Of a stretch of DNA of 64,000 bases, positions 29,890-38,495 are shown one piece after another (position 1 is the stretch's first letter; each line of letters starts with the position of its first letter). The DNA is from Candidatus Methanosphaera massiliense (GTDB lineage Archaea > Methanobacteriota > Methanobacteria > Methanobacteriales > Methanobacteriaceae), in assembly GCF_028890305.1 (NCBI RefSeq), contig NZ_JARBXM010000001.1:374501-438500 (forward strand), in the 5' to 3' direction. Under the pieces are notes generated by a model that saw nothing but the letters and a program-made list of their open reading frames with translations, had not been told where the DNA came from and searched no databases. The translations under genes and the position numbers were made by a program.

Positions 29890-30010
29890 ATCAAATAAAT
29901 TTAAATTCTACTCCCCTTTTTATTAATAACGCCTTTATAAAAACTCTTTTTTTTAAATAATATGAAGTACCATATAATATTAAATAAAACAAGATAAAAG
30001 GTGTATTTTT

Positions 30011-30742
30011 ATGAATGTAATATCTGCCATGGCTGGAATTACCGATGGAGAATTCTGTAAAAAATTCACAAAACAAAATGTAGACATGATTACACTTGGT
30101 GGTTATAACTCTGATATTGAATCATTTAAAGCAGGACTTGAAAACTCAGTTAATGATAGACGTGAATTTCTAACTTGTCCTCATCATTTATCTGTTGAAA
30201 TATCAGAACAAGTGGAATTAATAAAAGAGTATAATCCTTCATGGAAAGGACTTGTTAATGTTAATTTAAGAGGAACAGAACCTACATCCTTCAAATTACT
30301 ACAGGATAATAAAGATATTGATGTATTAGAAGTTAATGCTCATTGCAGACAAGAAGCTACTGAGAAAGCAGGTGCAGGTCAGGGATTACTTAAAAACCCT
30401 GAGAAGTTATCTAAAGTATTAGAAGAAGTATCCTCACATAAAAACTATGATATTAGTGTTAAGATAAGAGCTAATGTAGAAAATGTGAATACTCTTAAAA
30501 TTGTAGAATTAATTGAATCATATAATGTAAAATACTTACATGTTGATGCTACTAATCCAGGTATTATGGAAGCTGATTACGATATAATTAATAAAATCAG
30601 TAATATCACTAACATGCATTTAATAGGAAATAATAGTGTGACAACACGAGAAGATTATGAAAAAATGCTGGATAGTGGTGCAGATAGTGTTTCTGTTGCA
30701 CGAGCAGCAATGGATGGAGACGTTACTAATATATTTAAATAA
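30011..30742 (+). CDS. MJ0144-type tRNA-dihydrouridine synthase-like protein
   Basis: 243-residue TIM-barrel protein starting VISAMAGITDGEFCKKF, with HCRQEATEKAGAGQGLLKNPEKL in the middle (given in part) and GADSVSVARAAMDGD at the end, features of Dus-like flavoproteins. It resembles the small methanogen-specific family of MJ0144, which sits next to GTP cyclohydrolase III in Methanocaldococcus too, as I recall. It is shorter than true Dus enzymes and lacks a clear C-terminal helical domain. A tRNA target is not shown. Confidence 0.75.
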   Translation: MNVISAMAGITDGEFCKKFTKQNVDMITLGGYNSDIESFKAGLENSVNDRREFLTCPHHLSVEISEQVELIKEYNPSWKGLVNVNLRGTEPTSFKLLQDNKDIDVLEVNAHCRQEATEKAGAGQGLLKNPEKLSKVLEEVSSHKNYDISVKIRANVENVNTLKIVELIESYNVKYLHVDATNPGIMEADYDIINKISNITNMHLIGNNSVTTREDYEKMLDSGADSVSVARAAMDGDVTNIFK

Positions 30743-30927
30743 ATTGAAATAACGTGATTAACTTAAAAAATGTGAAATAATTGAACTAAAATTACTATAC
30801 TTTTCATTAAATATAGTAATTTCTTCTTCTAATTTTAAATAAAATACTAATTTTTTAAATTTATACTAAAAAAGTTATAGCTTATTTTACGAAAATTTTA
30901 AAAAGTTTTAAGATAAAACAGATTAAT

Positions 30928-31956
30928 ATGACTGATGAAACATTGAAATTTTTACATGATATTAAGAAAAATCGTCTTTCAGTTGATTCATTAGAGTCTA
31001 TTGTAGATGATATATTTGCTGTAGCAATGACTATTCTTGCATTTACAATTGTTGTGCCAGGTTTAAGACAGGTAAATACTATGGGACTCTCTAATTATCT
31101 TAATCAATTTGGATCACAACTATCCTTATTAATTATATGCTTTATAATTTTAGGAAACAACTGGGTTACTGAGAGAGAACTCTTAAGTTCTGTTGAAAAA
31201 ATTGATAGAACATTAATAGATATTACACTAATTCTGTTAATAGGCGTGATGTCCTATCCTATATTTATGAATTTAGTAAATACACTTGGAAACGAATATC
31301 CCATATTTATAGAATATTATCACTTAAACAAGTTATTTGTAGCTATACTATTCGTAATACAATGGAGACATATATCTTCTAATCAATTACCTTTAAAAAA
31401 ATCATGGAATATACGTAGCATTAAACATAATATCAAATTAATTGATAATAGCTGGGCTATCAAGACACTTGCATTTAAGATATTTTATTACCCCATAGTT
31501 GTTGTAATAGCCTTAATCGTGTCTTATTGGTATCCTGGACCTAGTCGATACGTATATGTATTGCTTTTATTAAAGCCTGTGTTGACTAACTATAATGAAA
31601 AATATTATTTCGAAAAAATAAAAGAAAAAATAAATAACGACAATGTAATCCTGTCTAATATTTCGGATTCTGTGAATAACATGTCCATTGAAGATAAAAA
31701 TTGTTTAGATGAGATATCTAAAAATTTCAATGATTTAGACCTTTCTGAACTCAGGGATTTAGATTTTAATGAACTAGAAGAAAACAGGAAGCAGTTACTT
31801 GATATTGTTGTAAACCAGCACCATGAGATTCTGGAAAATATAGCCCCTTTTGAAGCATTGAAAAAAGAAAATAAGGATTTTGATAGTGATGATAAAATAG
31901 AGTATTATGTCAAATATAGGGCTATACTGGACTATTATAAAAAGAAGAATAATTAA
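30928..31956 (+). CDS. TMEM175/DUF1211-like potassium channel protein
   Basis: 342 residues. The first helix carries LESIVDDIFAVAMTILAFTIVVP (about residues 22-44, given in part), close to the FSDGxFAIAxTLL signature of TMEM175 channels but with VDDIFAVA in place of FSDG. Further helices lie near 60-80, 96-118, 130-148 and 180-205. The last 110 residues are hydrophilic and helical, rich in Asp, Glu and Asn, which is longer than in bacterial forms. No ribosome binding site is seen before the ATG, so it may be leaderless. Confidence 0.75.
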   Translation: MTDETLKFLHDIKKNRLSVDSLESIVDDIFAVAMTILAFTIVVPGLRQVNTMGLSNYLNQFGSQLSLLIICFIILGNNWVTERELLSSVEKIDRTLIDITLILLIGVMSYPIFMNLVNTLGNEYPIFIEYYHLNKLFVAILFVIQWRHISSNQLPLKKSWNIRSIKHNIKLIDNSWAIKTLAFKIFYYPIVVVIALIVSYWYPGPSRYVYVLLLLKPVLTNYNEKYYFEKIKEKINNDNVILSNISDSVNNMSIEDKNCLDEISKNFNDLDLSELRDLDFNELEENRKQLLDIVVNQHHEILENIAPFEALKKENKDFDSDDKIEYYVKYRAILDYYKKKNN

Positions 31957-32160
31957 CTTAATATTTAATAATCATCAAGCTAAACAATCTCAATAAATTT
32001 AAAATTTAAAGTCTTTATTTTAAAGGATAAATTTCTTTTATTATTTTTTTTTATTTTTTACAATTATCATTAATCGTAGACTATTCTTAGTTTCTTATTT
32101 TTAATATAACTTGTTTTTAATTGCTTATTTTAATTAATTTTTTTTATTTTAAATAAAGCT

Positions 32161-32180
32161 AAAGCAACATATGTTGCTTT
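32161..32180. promoter_or_regulatory. Upstream operator, perfect 20-bp palindrome (TetR-type)
   Basis: AAAGCAACATATGTTGCTTT is fully self-complementary. Its 14-bp core GCAACATATGTTGC recurs exactly at 32224-32237, centred 60 bp away. The two copies flank the TATA box of the DUF169-TetR operon, so they are probably the binding sites of the TetR protein encoded there. Confidence 0.75.
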
Positions 32181-32191
32181 TTATAGATATG

Positions 32192-32199
32192 TTTATATA
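32192..32199 (+). promoter_or_regulatory. TATA box of the DUF169-TetR operon
   Basis: TTTATATA lies between the two operator palindromes. Archaeal transcription starts about 25 nt downstream, which would fall inside the second palindrome, so a bound repressor would block both TATA binding and initiation. Confidence 0.55.
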
Positions 32200-32222
32200 C
32201 ATCCTAATCACATAAAGTTAAT

Positions 32223-32238
32223 TGCAACATATGTTGCA
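32223..32238. promoter_or_regulatory. Downstream operator, 16-bp palindrome (TetR-type)
   Basis: TGCAACATATGTTGCA, self-complementary over 16 bp, repeats the 14-bp core of the upstream operator exactly. It is at the expected transcription start, 46 nt before the DUF169 start codon. Confidence 0.75.
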
Positions 32239-32283
32239 TTCAATATAATAATAAATTTACTTAAAAAAATAAAATGTGATATT

Positions 32284-32976
32284 ATGATTAATATAGAAAA
32301 ACTCCCAGAATATTCTCAAAATATAAAAGAAAAATTAAATTTAGAAACAAGTCCTGTAGCAGTTAAACTATTCCAAAAAGAAGAAAATGCTAAAAAAGTA
32401 CTTGAAAAAACAGAAGAAAAAACTATGCATTGTAAATCAATAATAGAAGCAGGACATGGAAAATCATTTTATGGAACAAAAAATGAAATAGGCTGTAAGT
32501 TTGGAGCAATGGATTTAGGATTAACACCAATGAGCGAAGAATTAATAACTGGAAATAATTTTAATAACATGAATGTAACTGCATCAGTAAGCAGTGGAAA
32601 ACATCTGATAGACCAGGTTCCACAGATGCCTACTAAAATAGAGGCAATAGGTTATGCACCTTTAGAAGATGCAAAGTATCTGCCTGATGTAATAATAATA
32701 GTTGGTCAACCAAGACAAATATTTGATTTAATAAGAGCAAATACCTATCTTTTAGGTGATATGATACATTCTGACTTCGGCGGAACACAATCATTTTGCG
32801 GAGATATCTCTGTGAAAACATATCTTACTAAAAAACCAAACATATCTTTTGGCTGTATGGGTTCCCACATGGCTGCTGGATTTAAACCTGATAATGTTGT
32901 TATAGGTTTTCCAATAGAAATAATAGATACTATTGTTGAATCACTAAATATAGTAACACAGCCACCCAAAAGATAA
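32284..32976 (+). CDS. DUF169 family protein
   Basis: 230 residues with DUF169 features: LETSPVAVKLFQKEE near residues 20-34, conserved cysteines in MHCKSIIEAGHGKSFYG (about 58-74) and IGCKFGAMDLGL, and the late segment FGCMGSHMAAGF. DUF169 proteins are widespread in methanogens and anaerobes and are biochemically undefined; the conserved Cys residues suggest metal or thiol chemistry. GTGAT lies 3 nt before the ATG. It is the first gene of an operon with a TetR regulator 45 nt downstream, behind twin operators, so it is likely an inducible function. Confidence 0.85.
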   Translation: MINIEKLPEYSQNIKEKLNLETSPVAVKLFQKEENAKKVLEKTEEKTMHCKSIIEAGHGKSFYGTKNEIGCKFGAMDLGLTPMSEELITGNNFNNMNVTASVSSGKHLIDQVPQMPTKIEAIGYAPLEDAKYLPDVIIIVGQPRQIFDLIRANTYLLGDMIHSDFGGTQSFCGDISVKTYLTKKPNISFGCMGSHMAAGFKPDNVVIGFPIEIIDTIVESLNIVTQPPKR

Positions 32977-33021
32977 TATCATAACTAAAACTAAATATCT
33001 AAATTAAAAAGATAGATTAGT

Positions 33022-33534
33022 ATGAACACAAAAAAACAAATTGCAGATAGTCTGATAAATCTTATGAAAAATAATGATTTTGAAAATATAACAGTAAAAG
33101 AAATAACAGAAAAAGCAGGAGTAAACCGTTCTACATATTACCGAAATTTCAAATCAAAAGAAGATATTCTTAAATACAAATTAGAAATAATAATGGAAGA
33201 ATATCTAGCTTCTTTTGAAAATCTAGAAGAAAAAACTAAGAAAAATTACATATACACTATATTAAGCACATATTCTAAACATAAAAACGTTTTTTTAACA
33301 ATTCACCAAGCTAAACAAACATATCTAATTCAACAAGTATATATGGAATATTTTCAAAATAAAATAAAAAATCCTTCAACATATGAATTATATAAAATAT
33401 ATTACCATATGGGCGGCATTTACAGTTTTACAATATGTTGGATTGAACATGGTATGGACGACAATCTTGAAGAGCTAGCAACAATAGGTGCAAATATAAC
33501 AGAAAATTTTGATCCTGTACTCGTAAATATATAA
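33022..33534 (+). CDS. TetR/AcrR-family transcriptional regulator
   Basis: 170 residues. The N-terminal domain has the TetR helix-turn-helix: IADSLINLMKNNDFENITVKEI then TEKAGVNRSTYYRNFKSKEDIL (about residues 7-50, given in part), with the canonical TYYRNFKSKE recognition helix end. The C-terminal ligand domain is helical with MGGIYSFTICWIEHGM near residues 132-147. It sits downstream of the DUF169 gene. No separate operator lies in the 45-nt gap, so it probably represses the whole operon, itself included. Confidence 0.92.
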   Translation: MNTKKQIADSLINLMKNNDFENITVKEITEKAGVNRSTYYRNFKSKEDILKYKLEIIMEEYLASFENLEEKTKKNYIYTILSTYSKHKNVFLTIHQAKQTYLIQQVYMEYFQNKIKNPSTYELYKIYYHMGGIYSFTICWIEHGMDDNLEELATIGANITENFDPVLVNI

Positions 33535-33684
33535 AAATTATAATTAATTCTCATATTAAAAAAAATAAGACCTAAATAATAAAAAAATTATTATTAATAA
33601 ACATTATAAATTAATATATAAAAAAGTATCAATATAGAAAAAAAATATTATTATATTAAATAGTTACTTTAAGGAGTGATTTGA

Positions 33685-34167
33685 ATGGGATGGGATGATG
33701 CACCAGCTCATGTATGTAGAGGGGGAGATGTTAGAGGATTAGCATTTTGTTGTCCACCAGTAAAACCATGTCCGGTACATGCAAAATTAGCTGAAGTAGG
33801 AATAAGCCCACAGGAATTCGTAAATATTAAAGAAGAATTCGGTAAAAAAACAGAGCTAGGTAAAGGAACAGGAACTTGTTTTGGATCATTAATTTGGTGT
33901 TGTAAAGCTTCCAAACCATGTCCTTTAAGAGATTCTGTATTACAATCAATAGGCATGTCACATGACACATACATGACATTAAAAAAAGAATTAGCTGAAG
34001 AAATAGTTAAACATTCCAATGTTAACACAATCAATTATTCAGATGAAGATATTGCAACATTAGCAAGCACATTTGATATCTCATTTGAAGAAGCTAAAAA
34101 AGCATTAAATGAATCTGGAAATGACTTAAAAACAGCTATTAAAAACTTAAGAATTAAAAGTTTATAA
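33685..34167 (+). CDS. Methanogenesis-marker-9-like Cys-repeat protein with UBA-like tail
   Basis: 160 residues. Two tandem repeats are seen: residues 20-52 (FCC-x4[15 protein letters not shown]...) and 70-103 (WCC-x4[16 protein letters not shown]...). Each has a Cys-Cys pair and a KPCP Cys, plus one Cys further upstream (C11, C65), giving two sets of four Cys likely to bind metal or Fe-S. Residues 117-155 ([27 protein letters not shown]) look like a UBA-type three-helix domain. It matches the methanogenesis marker 9 domain as I recall it; function is unknown. GGAGTGAT precedes the ATG. Confidence 0.75.
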   Translation: MGWDDAPAHVCRGGDVRGLAFCCPPVKPCPVHAKLAEVGISPQEFVNIKEEFGKKTELGKGTGTCFGSLIWCCKASKPCPLRDSVLQSIGMSHDTYMTLKKELAEEIVKHSNVNTINYSDEDIATLASTFDISFEEAKKALNESGNDLKTAIKNLRIKSL

Positions 34168-34235
34168 TTTATTTTAAACTTTTTTTATACTCTTTTTACT
34201 TATTTTTATAAACAATACATTAGAGGATTAATATT

Positions 34236-34865
34236 ATGGGATTGACATCATTATTTTTAGATATGAAAGATAAGAATGTTTTAATTGTAGGCACTGGATC
34301 AGTTGGTATTAGAAGAGGTAGGAGATTTCTAGATACTGGTGCTAATGTATCTGTTGTTACTAAAGATATTAATAATGATATAAAAGAGGAATTTATAGAA
34401 AAAGGTGCTGTCTTCTATGATAACAGTCATCTTGATGAATTAATCGATAAATGTGACCTTGTTGTTGCTGCCACTAGTAATCATGAATTAAATAAAGAAA
34501 TTTCTATCAAAGCAAAAGACAAGCTAGTTAATTGTGCTAGTGACATATCCCTAAGTAACGTTATTGTTCCGTCAACATTTAATATTGGTTCTGTTACTGT
34601 ATCATTATATACTGGATCTAAAAGTCCTTTAATGGCTAAACAGCTACGGAAGAAAATTCAGAGTGTTATTACTGAAGAAGATATTATGAATATTGAATTA
34701 CAGGAACATATTCGAACACTTCTTAAAAAGAAAATAGAACAGCCAGAGGATAGAAAAGAATATCTTACACAATTATATCATGATGAACATGTCCAGGAAT
34801 TAATTAAGGAGAATAATATTGTAGAAGCTAAAGAATATGTTAATACTATTATCAAAAAATTATAA
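34236..34865 (+). CDS. Precorrin-2 dehydrogenase/sirohydrochlorin ferrochelatase-like protein
   Basis: 209 residues, the CysG N-terminal/Met8p fold. The NAD-binding Rossmann segment NVLIVGTGSVGIRRGRRFLD is near residues 14-33, with the later ALINCASD-like stretch LVNCASDISLSNVIVPS. It oxidises precorrin-2 to sirohydrochlorin, the branch point to siroheme, cobamides and coenzyme F430. It is followed 153 nt downstream by hemA, which supplies the tetrapyrrole precursor. Whether it also chelates metal cannot be judged. Confidence 0.88.
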   Translation: MGLTSLFLDMKDKNVLIVGTGSVGIRRGRRFLDTGANVSVVTKDINNDIKEEFIEKGAVFYDNSHLDELIDKCDLVVAATSNHELNKEISIKAKDKLVNCASDISLSNVIVPSTFNIGSVTVSLYTGSKSPLMAKQLRKKIQSVITEEDIMNIELQEHIRTLLKKKIEQPEDRKEYLTQLYHDEHVQELIKENNIVEAKEYVNTIIKKL

Positions 34866-35018
34866 TAAGTTATTACATAATTTTAATAATAAATATAAGT
34901 ATTATTAAAGTAATAGATTAATAAAGAGAGTATATACGTTATAAATAATAGATAATTCTTTTTAAAAACATTATTATTAAGAGATTAAAGAATAATTGAA
35001 AAAATTGGGAGATAATCA

Positions 35019-36212
35019 ATGTTAGTTAATATTCGTATAGATTTTAAAATAGCAGATGTAGCTACAATGGAAAAATCATATGACAAACTAGATCGCTTGA
35101 TTGAAAAAGTTCATAAAAATGTGGATGTTAAAGAAGAAGTAGTTTTAAAAACTTGTAACCGATATGAAGTTTATATGATTTTAGAAAGAGATATTAATAT
35201 TCCTACAACAACATTTATTGTAGAAAAAAGTGATGTTGCTGTAAATCACCTTCTTAGATTAGCATCAGGATTAGAATCAATGATTATGGGTGAAGATCAA
35301 ATTCTAGGACAAATTAAAACAGCAAGAAAAAATGCAATAAAAAATAATACTATAGGACCAAAACTAGAAAAGGTTTTCACAAAAGCAATCCATGTAGGTC
35401 AATCTATCCGTAAGAATACACATATTAATGAGGGCGGTGTATCTGTAGGTAGTGGAGCTGTAGAGTTAATAGAAGAAAAATATGGTTCATTAAAAGGTAA
35501 AAACGTTCTTATTGTTGGTGCAGGTGAAATGGGAACTGTTGTATCTAAAGCATTACTTGAAAAAGATACTAATGCTATTGTTGTAGCAAATAGAACATAT
35601 GATAAAGCTCAGCAATTAGCACAGGAATTAGATGGTCATGCAATAAAATTTAATGAAATGAACGATACATTAAGTAAGATAGATATTGTTATAAGTGCAA
35701 CTGGCGCTCCTCACACATTAATTAATAAGGAAAGATTATCATTTTTACCACAAGAACATTTATCTAACATGATTATGCTTGACTTAGCTAACCCCCGTGA
35801 TATAGATGATGATGTTATTGAATTATCAGTACAATTATATAATTTAGATGATTTAAGATATATTACAGATAAGAATAAAGAACGTCGTGTTAAAGAAGCT
35901 GAAAAGGCAGAAAAGATTATTGAAAAAGAAACTGTTCTTTTAAAAGATGCATTGAAAGAGATGGAAATTACTCCAATATTATCATCATTAAATATTGAAG
36001 CAGAGAAAATCAGAAAACAGGAACTTGAGAAAACTCTTCACATGCTTGATATAAGTAAAAAAGATTCTAAAAAACTTGATCATTTAACACGTAGTATTAC
36101 AGATAAATTAATGTATAATATTATTAATAATCTTAAGAAAGCAGCTATTGCTGATGACATACAGACTATTAATGATGCTAAAAAAATTCTCATTGAATAT
36201 CCGGAACAATAG
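35019..36212 (+). CDS. hemA: Glutamyl-tRNA reductase
   Basis: First committed enzyme of C5 tetrapyrrole synthesis: reduces glutamyl-tRNA to glutamate-1-semialdehyde with NADPH. 397 residues. The catalytic Cys46 is in LKTCNRYEVYM; the signature LASGLESMIMGEDQILGQIK follows; the NADPH site is NVLIVGAGEMGTVVSKALL. A C-terminal dimerisation helix region is present. It works with the upstream siroheme-type dehydrogenase towards F430 and corrinoids. Confidence 0.96.
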   Translation: MLVNIRIDFKIADVATMEKSYDKLDRLIEKVHKNVDVKEEVVLKTCNRYEVYMILERDINIPTTTFIVEKSDVAVNHLLRLASGLESMIMGEDQILGQIKTARKNAIKNNTIGPKLEKVFTKAIHVGQSIRKNTHINEGGVSVGSGAVELIEEKYGSLKGKNVLIVGAGEMGTVVSKALLEKDTNAIVVANRTYDKAQQLAQELDGHAIKFNEMNDTLSKIDIVISATGAPHTLINKERLSFLPQEHLSNMIMLDLANPRDIDDDVIELSVQLYNLDDLRYITDKNKERRVKEAEKAEKIIEKETVLLKDALKEMEITPILSSLNIEAEKIRKQELEKTLHMLDISKKDSKKLDHLTRSITDKLMYNIINNLKKAAIADDIQTINDAKKILIEYPEQ

Positions 36213-36245
36213 AGGACTTATTATTCCTCTTAACTTTTTCTTTTT
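36211..36245 (+). terminator. Likely transcription terminator of hemA
   Basis: AGAGGA (36211-36216) and TCCTCT (36225-36230) form a 6-bp stem with an 8-nt loop that overlaps the hemA stop codon. It is followed by TTAACTTTTTCTTTTT, a U-rich tract as used by archaeal RNA polymerase. Confidence 0.5.
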
Positions 36246-36392
36246 AAAATAATTGATTATATGAAATAATATTTTATATTCTACTTTTAATATTTTGTTT
36301 ATTAAAAAAAACAAAAAACATATTAAACGAATTACATAATATTATTTATATCATTTTAAAAATGAGATTAAACGATATAGAAGGCAAGACAA

Positions 36393-36851
36393 ATGTACAA
36401 AAAAATATTATTACCTACTGATGGTTCCAAAAATTCAGAAAAATCCATCGTTCATGCATTACATATTGCAGATAAAGACGATTCAGAAATAATCATACTT
36501 AATGTAGTGGACAGTGTATATTTAACAGGATTACCTGAAGAGGATTTAATAACTAAATCTGAACTTCTCTTAGAAGAAGAGAGTAAAAAAGTTACTAAAC
36601 GTTTCGAAGATATTATTAAACAAATTGAAGAGGAAGAAGGTATTGATGCAACAAATATTAAAATCACACCTAAAACATTAGAAGGTAATGCTGCAGACAT
36701 TATTCTAAAAGTCTCTGATAAAGAAAATGTTGATATAATTGTTATTGCAAGTAGTGGTAAACATATGCTTGACAGATTCCTTTTAGGCAGTGTAACAGAA
36801 AAAACAGTTAGACATTCAACCGTTCCCGTTTTAGTTATTCCAAATAAATAG
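36393..36851 (+). CDS. Universal stress protein (UspA family)
   Basis: 152-residue single-domain Usp. It starts KKILLPTDGSKNSEKSI and ends with the ATP-binding signature IVIASSGKHMLDRFLLGSVTEKTVRHSTVPVLV (given in part), of the G-x2-G-x9-G(S/T) type; here GKH and LLGSVTEK fill it. It is probably an ATP-binding cytoplasmic dimer. Target and trigger are unknown. It stands alone; no strong ribosome binding site is seen before the ATG. Confidence 0.93.
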   Translation: MYKKILLPTDGSKNSEKSIVHALHIADKDDSEIIILNVVDSVYLTGLPEEDLITKSELLLEEESKKVTKRFEDIIKQIEEEEGIDATNIKITPKTLEGNAADIILKVSDKENVDIIVIASSGKHMLDRFLLGSVTEKTVRHSTVPVLVIPNK

Positions 36852-36947
36852 ATAACTGTCTTTCTTTTATTTAATTCTTTTTTTTTAAATTTTTTTAGTA
36901 ATTATGTTTCAAATTGTTGTTTTTATTCTATATTATTAGTTATACTT

Positions 36948-37006
36948 AATAAGTTATAAGTTATAACTAATAAGATATAAGTTAATAGTAATAAGATATT
37001 ACTTAG
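36948..37006. repeat. AT repeat block A (ATAAGTTATAAGTT units)
   Basis: The gap between the stress protein gene and gatD carries ATAAGTTATAAGTTATAA followed by two TAATAAGATAT copies. Similar blocks occur at 42910-42964 and 43527-43594. The TAGTAATAAGATAT unit is shared with the block at 43.5 kb. Confidence 0.5.
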
Positions 37007-37162
37007 ATTTTTAAAAGAAATAACTAAAAAATAAAAACAAAGAAAACTAAATAATTAAATAATGCTTATTAATTAAGAAACTAACTAAAAAATATAAGTT
37101 CTTATTAATTTAAGGAAATCATTCTAAATAGAATAAACTCTAATTTTTCAGGAGGAAAAAAT

Positions 37163-38479
37163 TTGGCATATGAAGGATATCTTAAAGATTTTCTGGAACT
37201 ATCAAACATTACTGTAGGAGATACAGTAAAAATAACAAAACCTAATGTTGAACATGAGGGAATGTTACTTGAAAAACCAGATTATTCAAACGAGAATACA
37301 ATAATAATAAAACTAGACAGTGGATACAACATTGGTGTAGACATACAAGACGCAAAAATAGAGAAGATAAGAGAAGGATCTAAACCAAAAATAGAACTTG
37401 ACCCTGTTGATAAAGAACTATCCGACGAAAAGGATAATGTATCCATACTATCCACTGGAGGAACAGTTGCAAGTGTAATTGATTATAAAACAGGAGCAGT
37501 ACACCCAGCATTTACAGCAGATGATTTACTAAGAGCAACACCAGAACTTGTAGATTATGCAAATATTAATGCAAAAGCAATATTCAATATTCTAAGTGAA
37601 GACATGACAAAAGAATACTGGATAAAAACAGCTGAAGAAGTATATAATGAAATAAATAACGGAGCGGATGGAGTAATAATAGCACATGGTACAGATACTA
37701 TGCATTACACTGCATCAGCACTAAGTTTCATGATAGATACACCAGTACCAATTGTTCTAACAGGAGCACAAAGAAGTTCAGACAGACCATCATCTGATGC
37801 ATTCACTAATTTAATGTCCTCAGTAACTGCAGCAAAATCAGATATTGCAGAAGTGACAATATGTATGCATGGAACAGAAGATGACACATACTGTGATTTA
37901 CATAGAGGTACAAGAGCAAGAAAAATGCACACATCCCGACGTGACACATTCACAAGTATCAACATGAATCCACTAGCTAAAATACAGAATAACAAACTAA
38001 CAATCAACGACTCAGAAGTAAGTTACACAAAAAGAAACGAAAACAAATTAGATATAAATACCGACCTAGCAGACAATGTAGCACTAATAAAATCATATCC
38101 TGGAATGAACCCTGAAATAATAGACATATATGTAGATAAAGGATATGATGGACTTGTAATAGAAGGAACTGGTCTAGGACATTGCTCTGATGATGTAATA
38201 ACTAGTATTGGACGTGCAACTGATGAAAAAATACCTGTTGTAATTACTTCACAATGTATCTTTGGACGCACAAACCTAAATGTGTACAGTAGTGGTCGTA
38301 GATTACTACATCATAAAGTTATTCCAGTAAGTGATATGTTATCAGAAACTGCTTACACCAAACTATTATGGGCAGCTGGACAGACAGATGACATGGAAGA
38401 AATAAGAAAAATAATGCAAACAAATCTTAAAGGAGAAATGGATACAACATTATCCCAGAACTACTTTATAAAAAACTAG
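37163..38479 (+). CDS. gatD: Glu-tRNA(Gln) amidotransferase subunit D
   Basis: Archaeal asparaginase-type subunit that releases ammonia from glutamine for GatE. 438 residues: an N-terminal SH3-like part (1-75), then an asparaginase domain with the catalytic Thr in LSTGGTVAS (96-104) and [15 protein letters not shown] (174-188). The start is TTG (37163-37165) with AGGAGG at the proper distance. It lies 16 nt before gatE; the two proteins form the GatDE complex that makes Gln-tRNA(Gln) in archaea. Confidence 0.97.
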   Translation: MAYEGYLKDFLELSNITVGDTVKITKPNVEHEGMLLEKPDYSNENTIIIKLDSGYNIGVDIQDAKIEKIREGSKPKIELDPVDKELSDEKDNVSILSTGGTVASVIDYKTGAVHPAFTADDLLRATPELVDYANINAKAIFNILSEDMTKEYWIKTAEEVYNEINNGADGVIIAHGTDTMHYTASALSFMIDTPVPIVLTGAQRSSDRPSSDAFTNLMSSVTAAKSDIAEVTICMHGTEDDTYCDLHRGTRARKMHTSRRDTFTSINMNPLAKIQNNKLTINDSEVSYTKRNENKLDINTDLADNVALIKSYPGMNPEIIDIYVDKGYDGLVIEGTGLGHCSDDVITSIGRATDEKIPVVITSQCIFGRTNLNVYSSGRRLLHHKVIPVSDMLSETAYTKLLWAAGQTDDMEEIRKIMQTNLKGEMDTTLSQNYFIKN

Positions 38480-38495
38480 ATAGGAGTGCGAAAAA

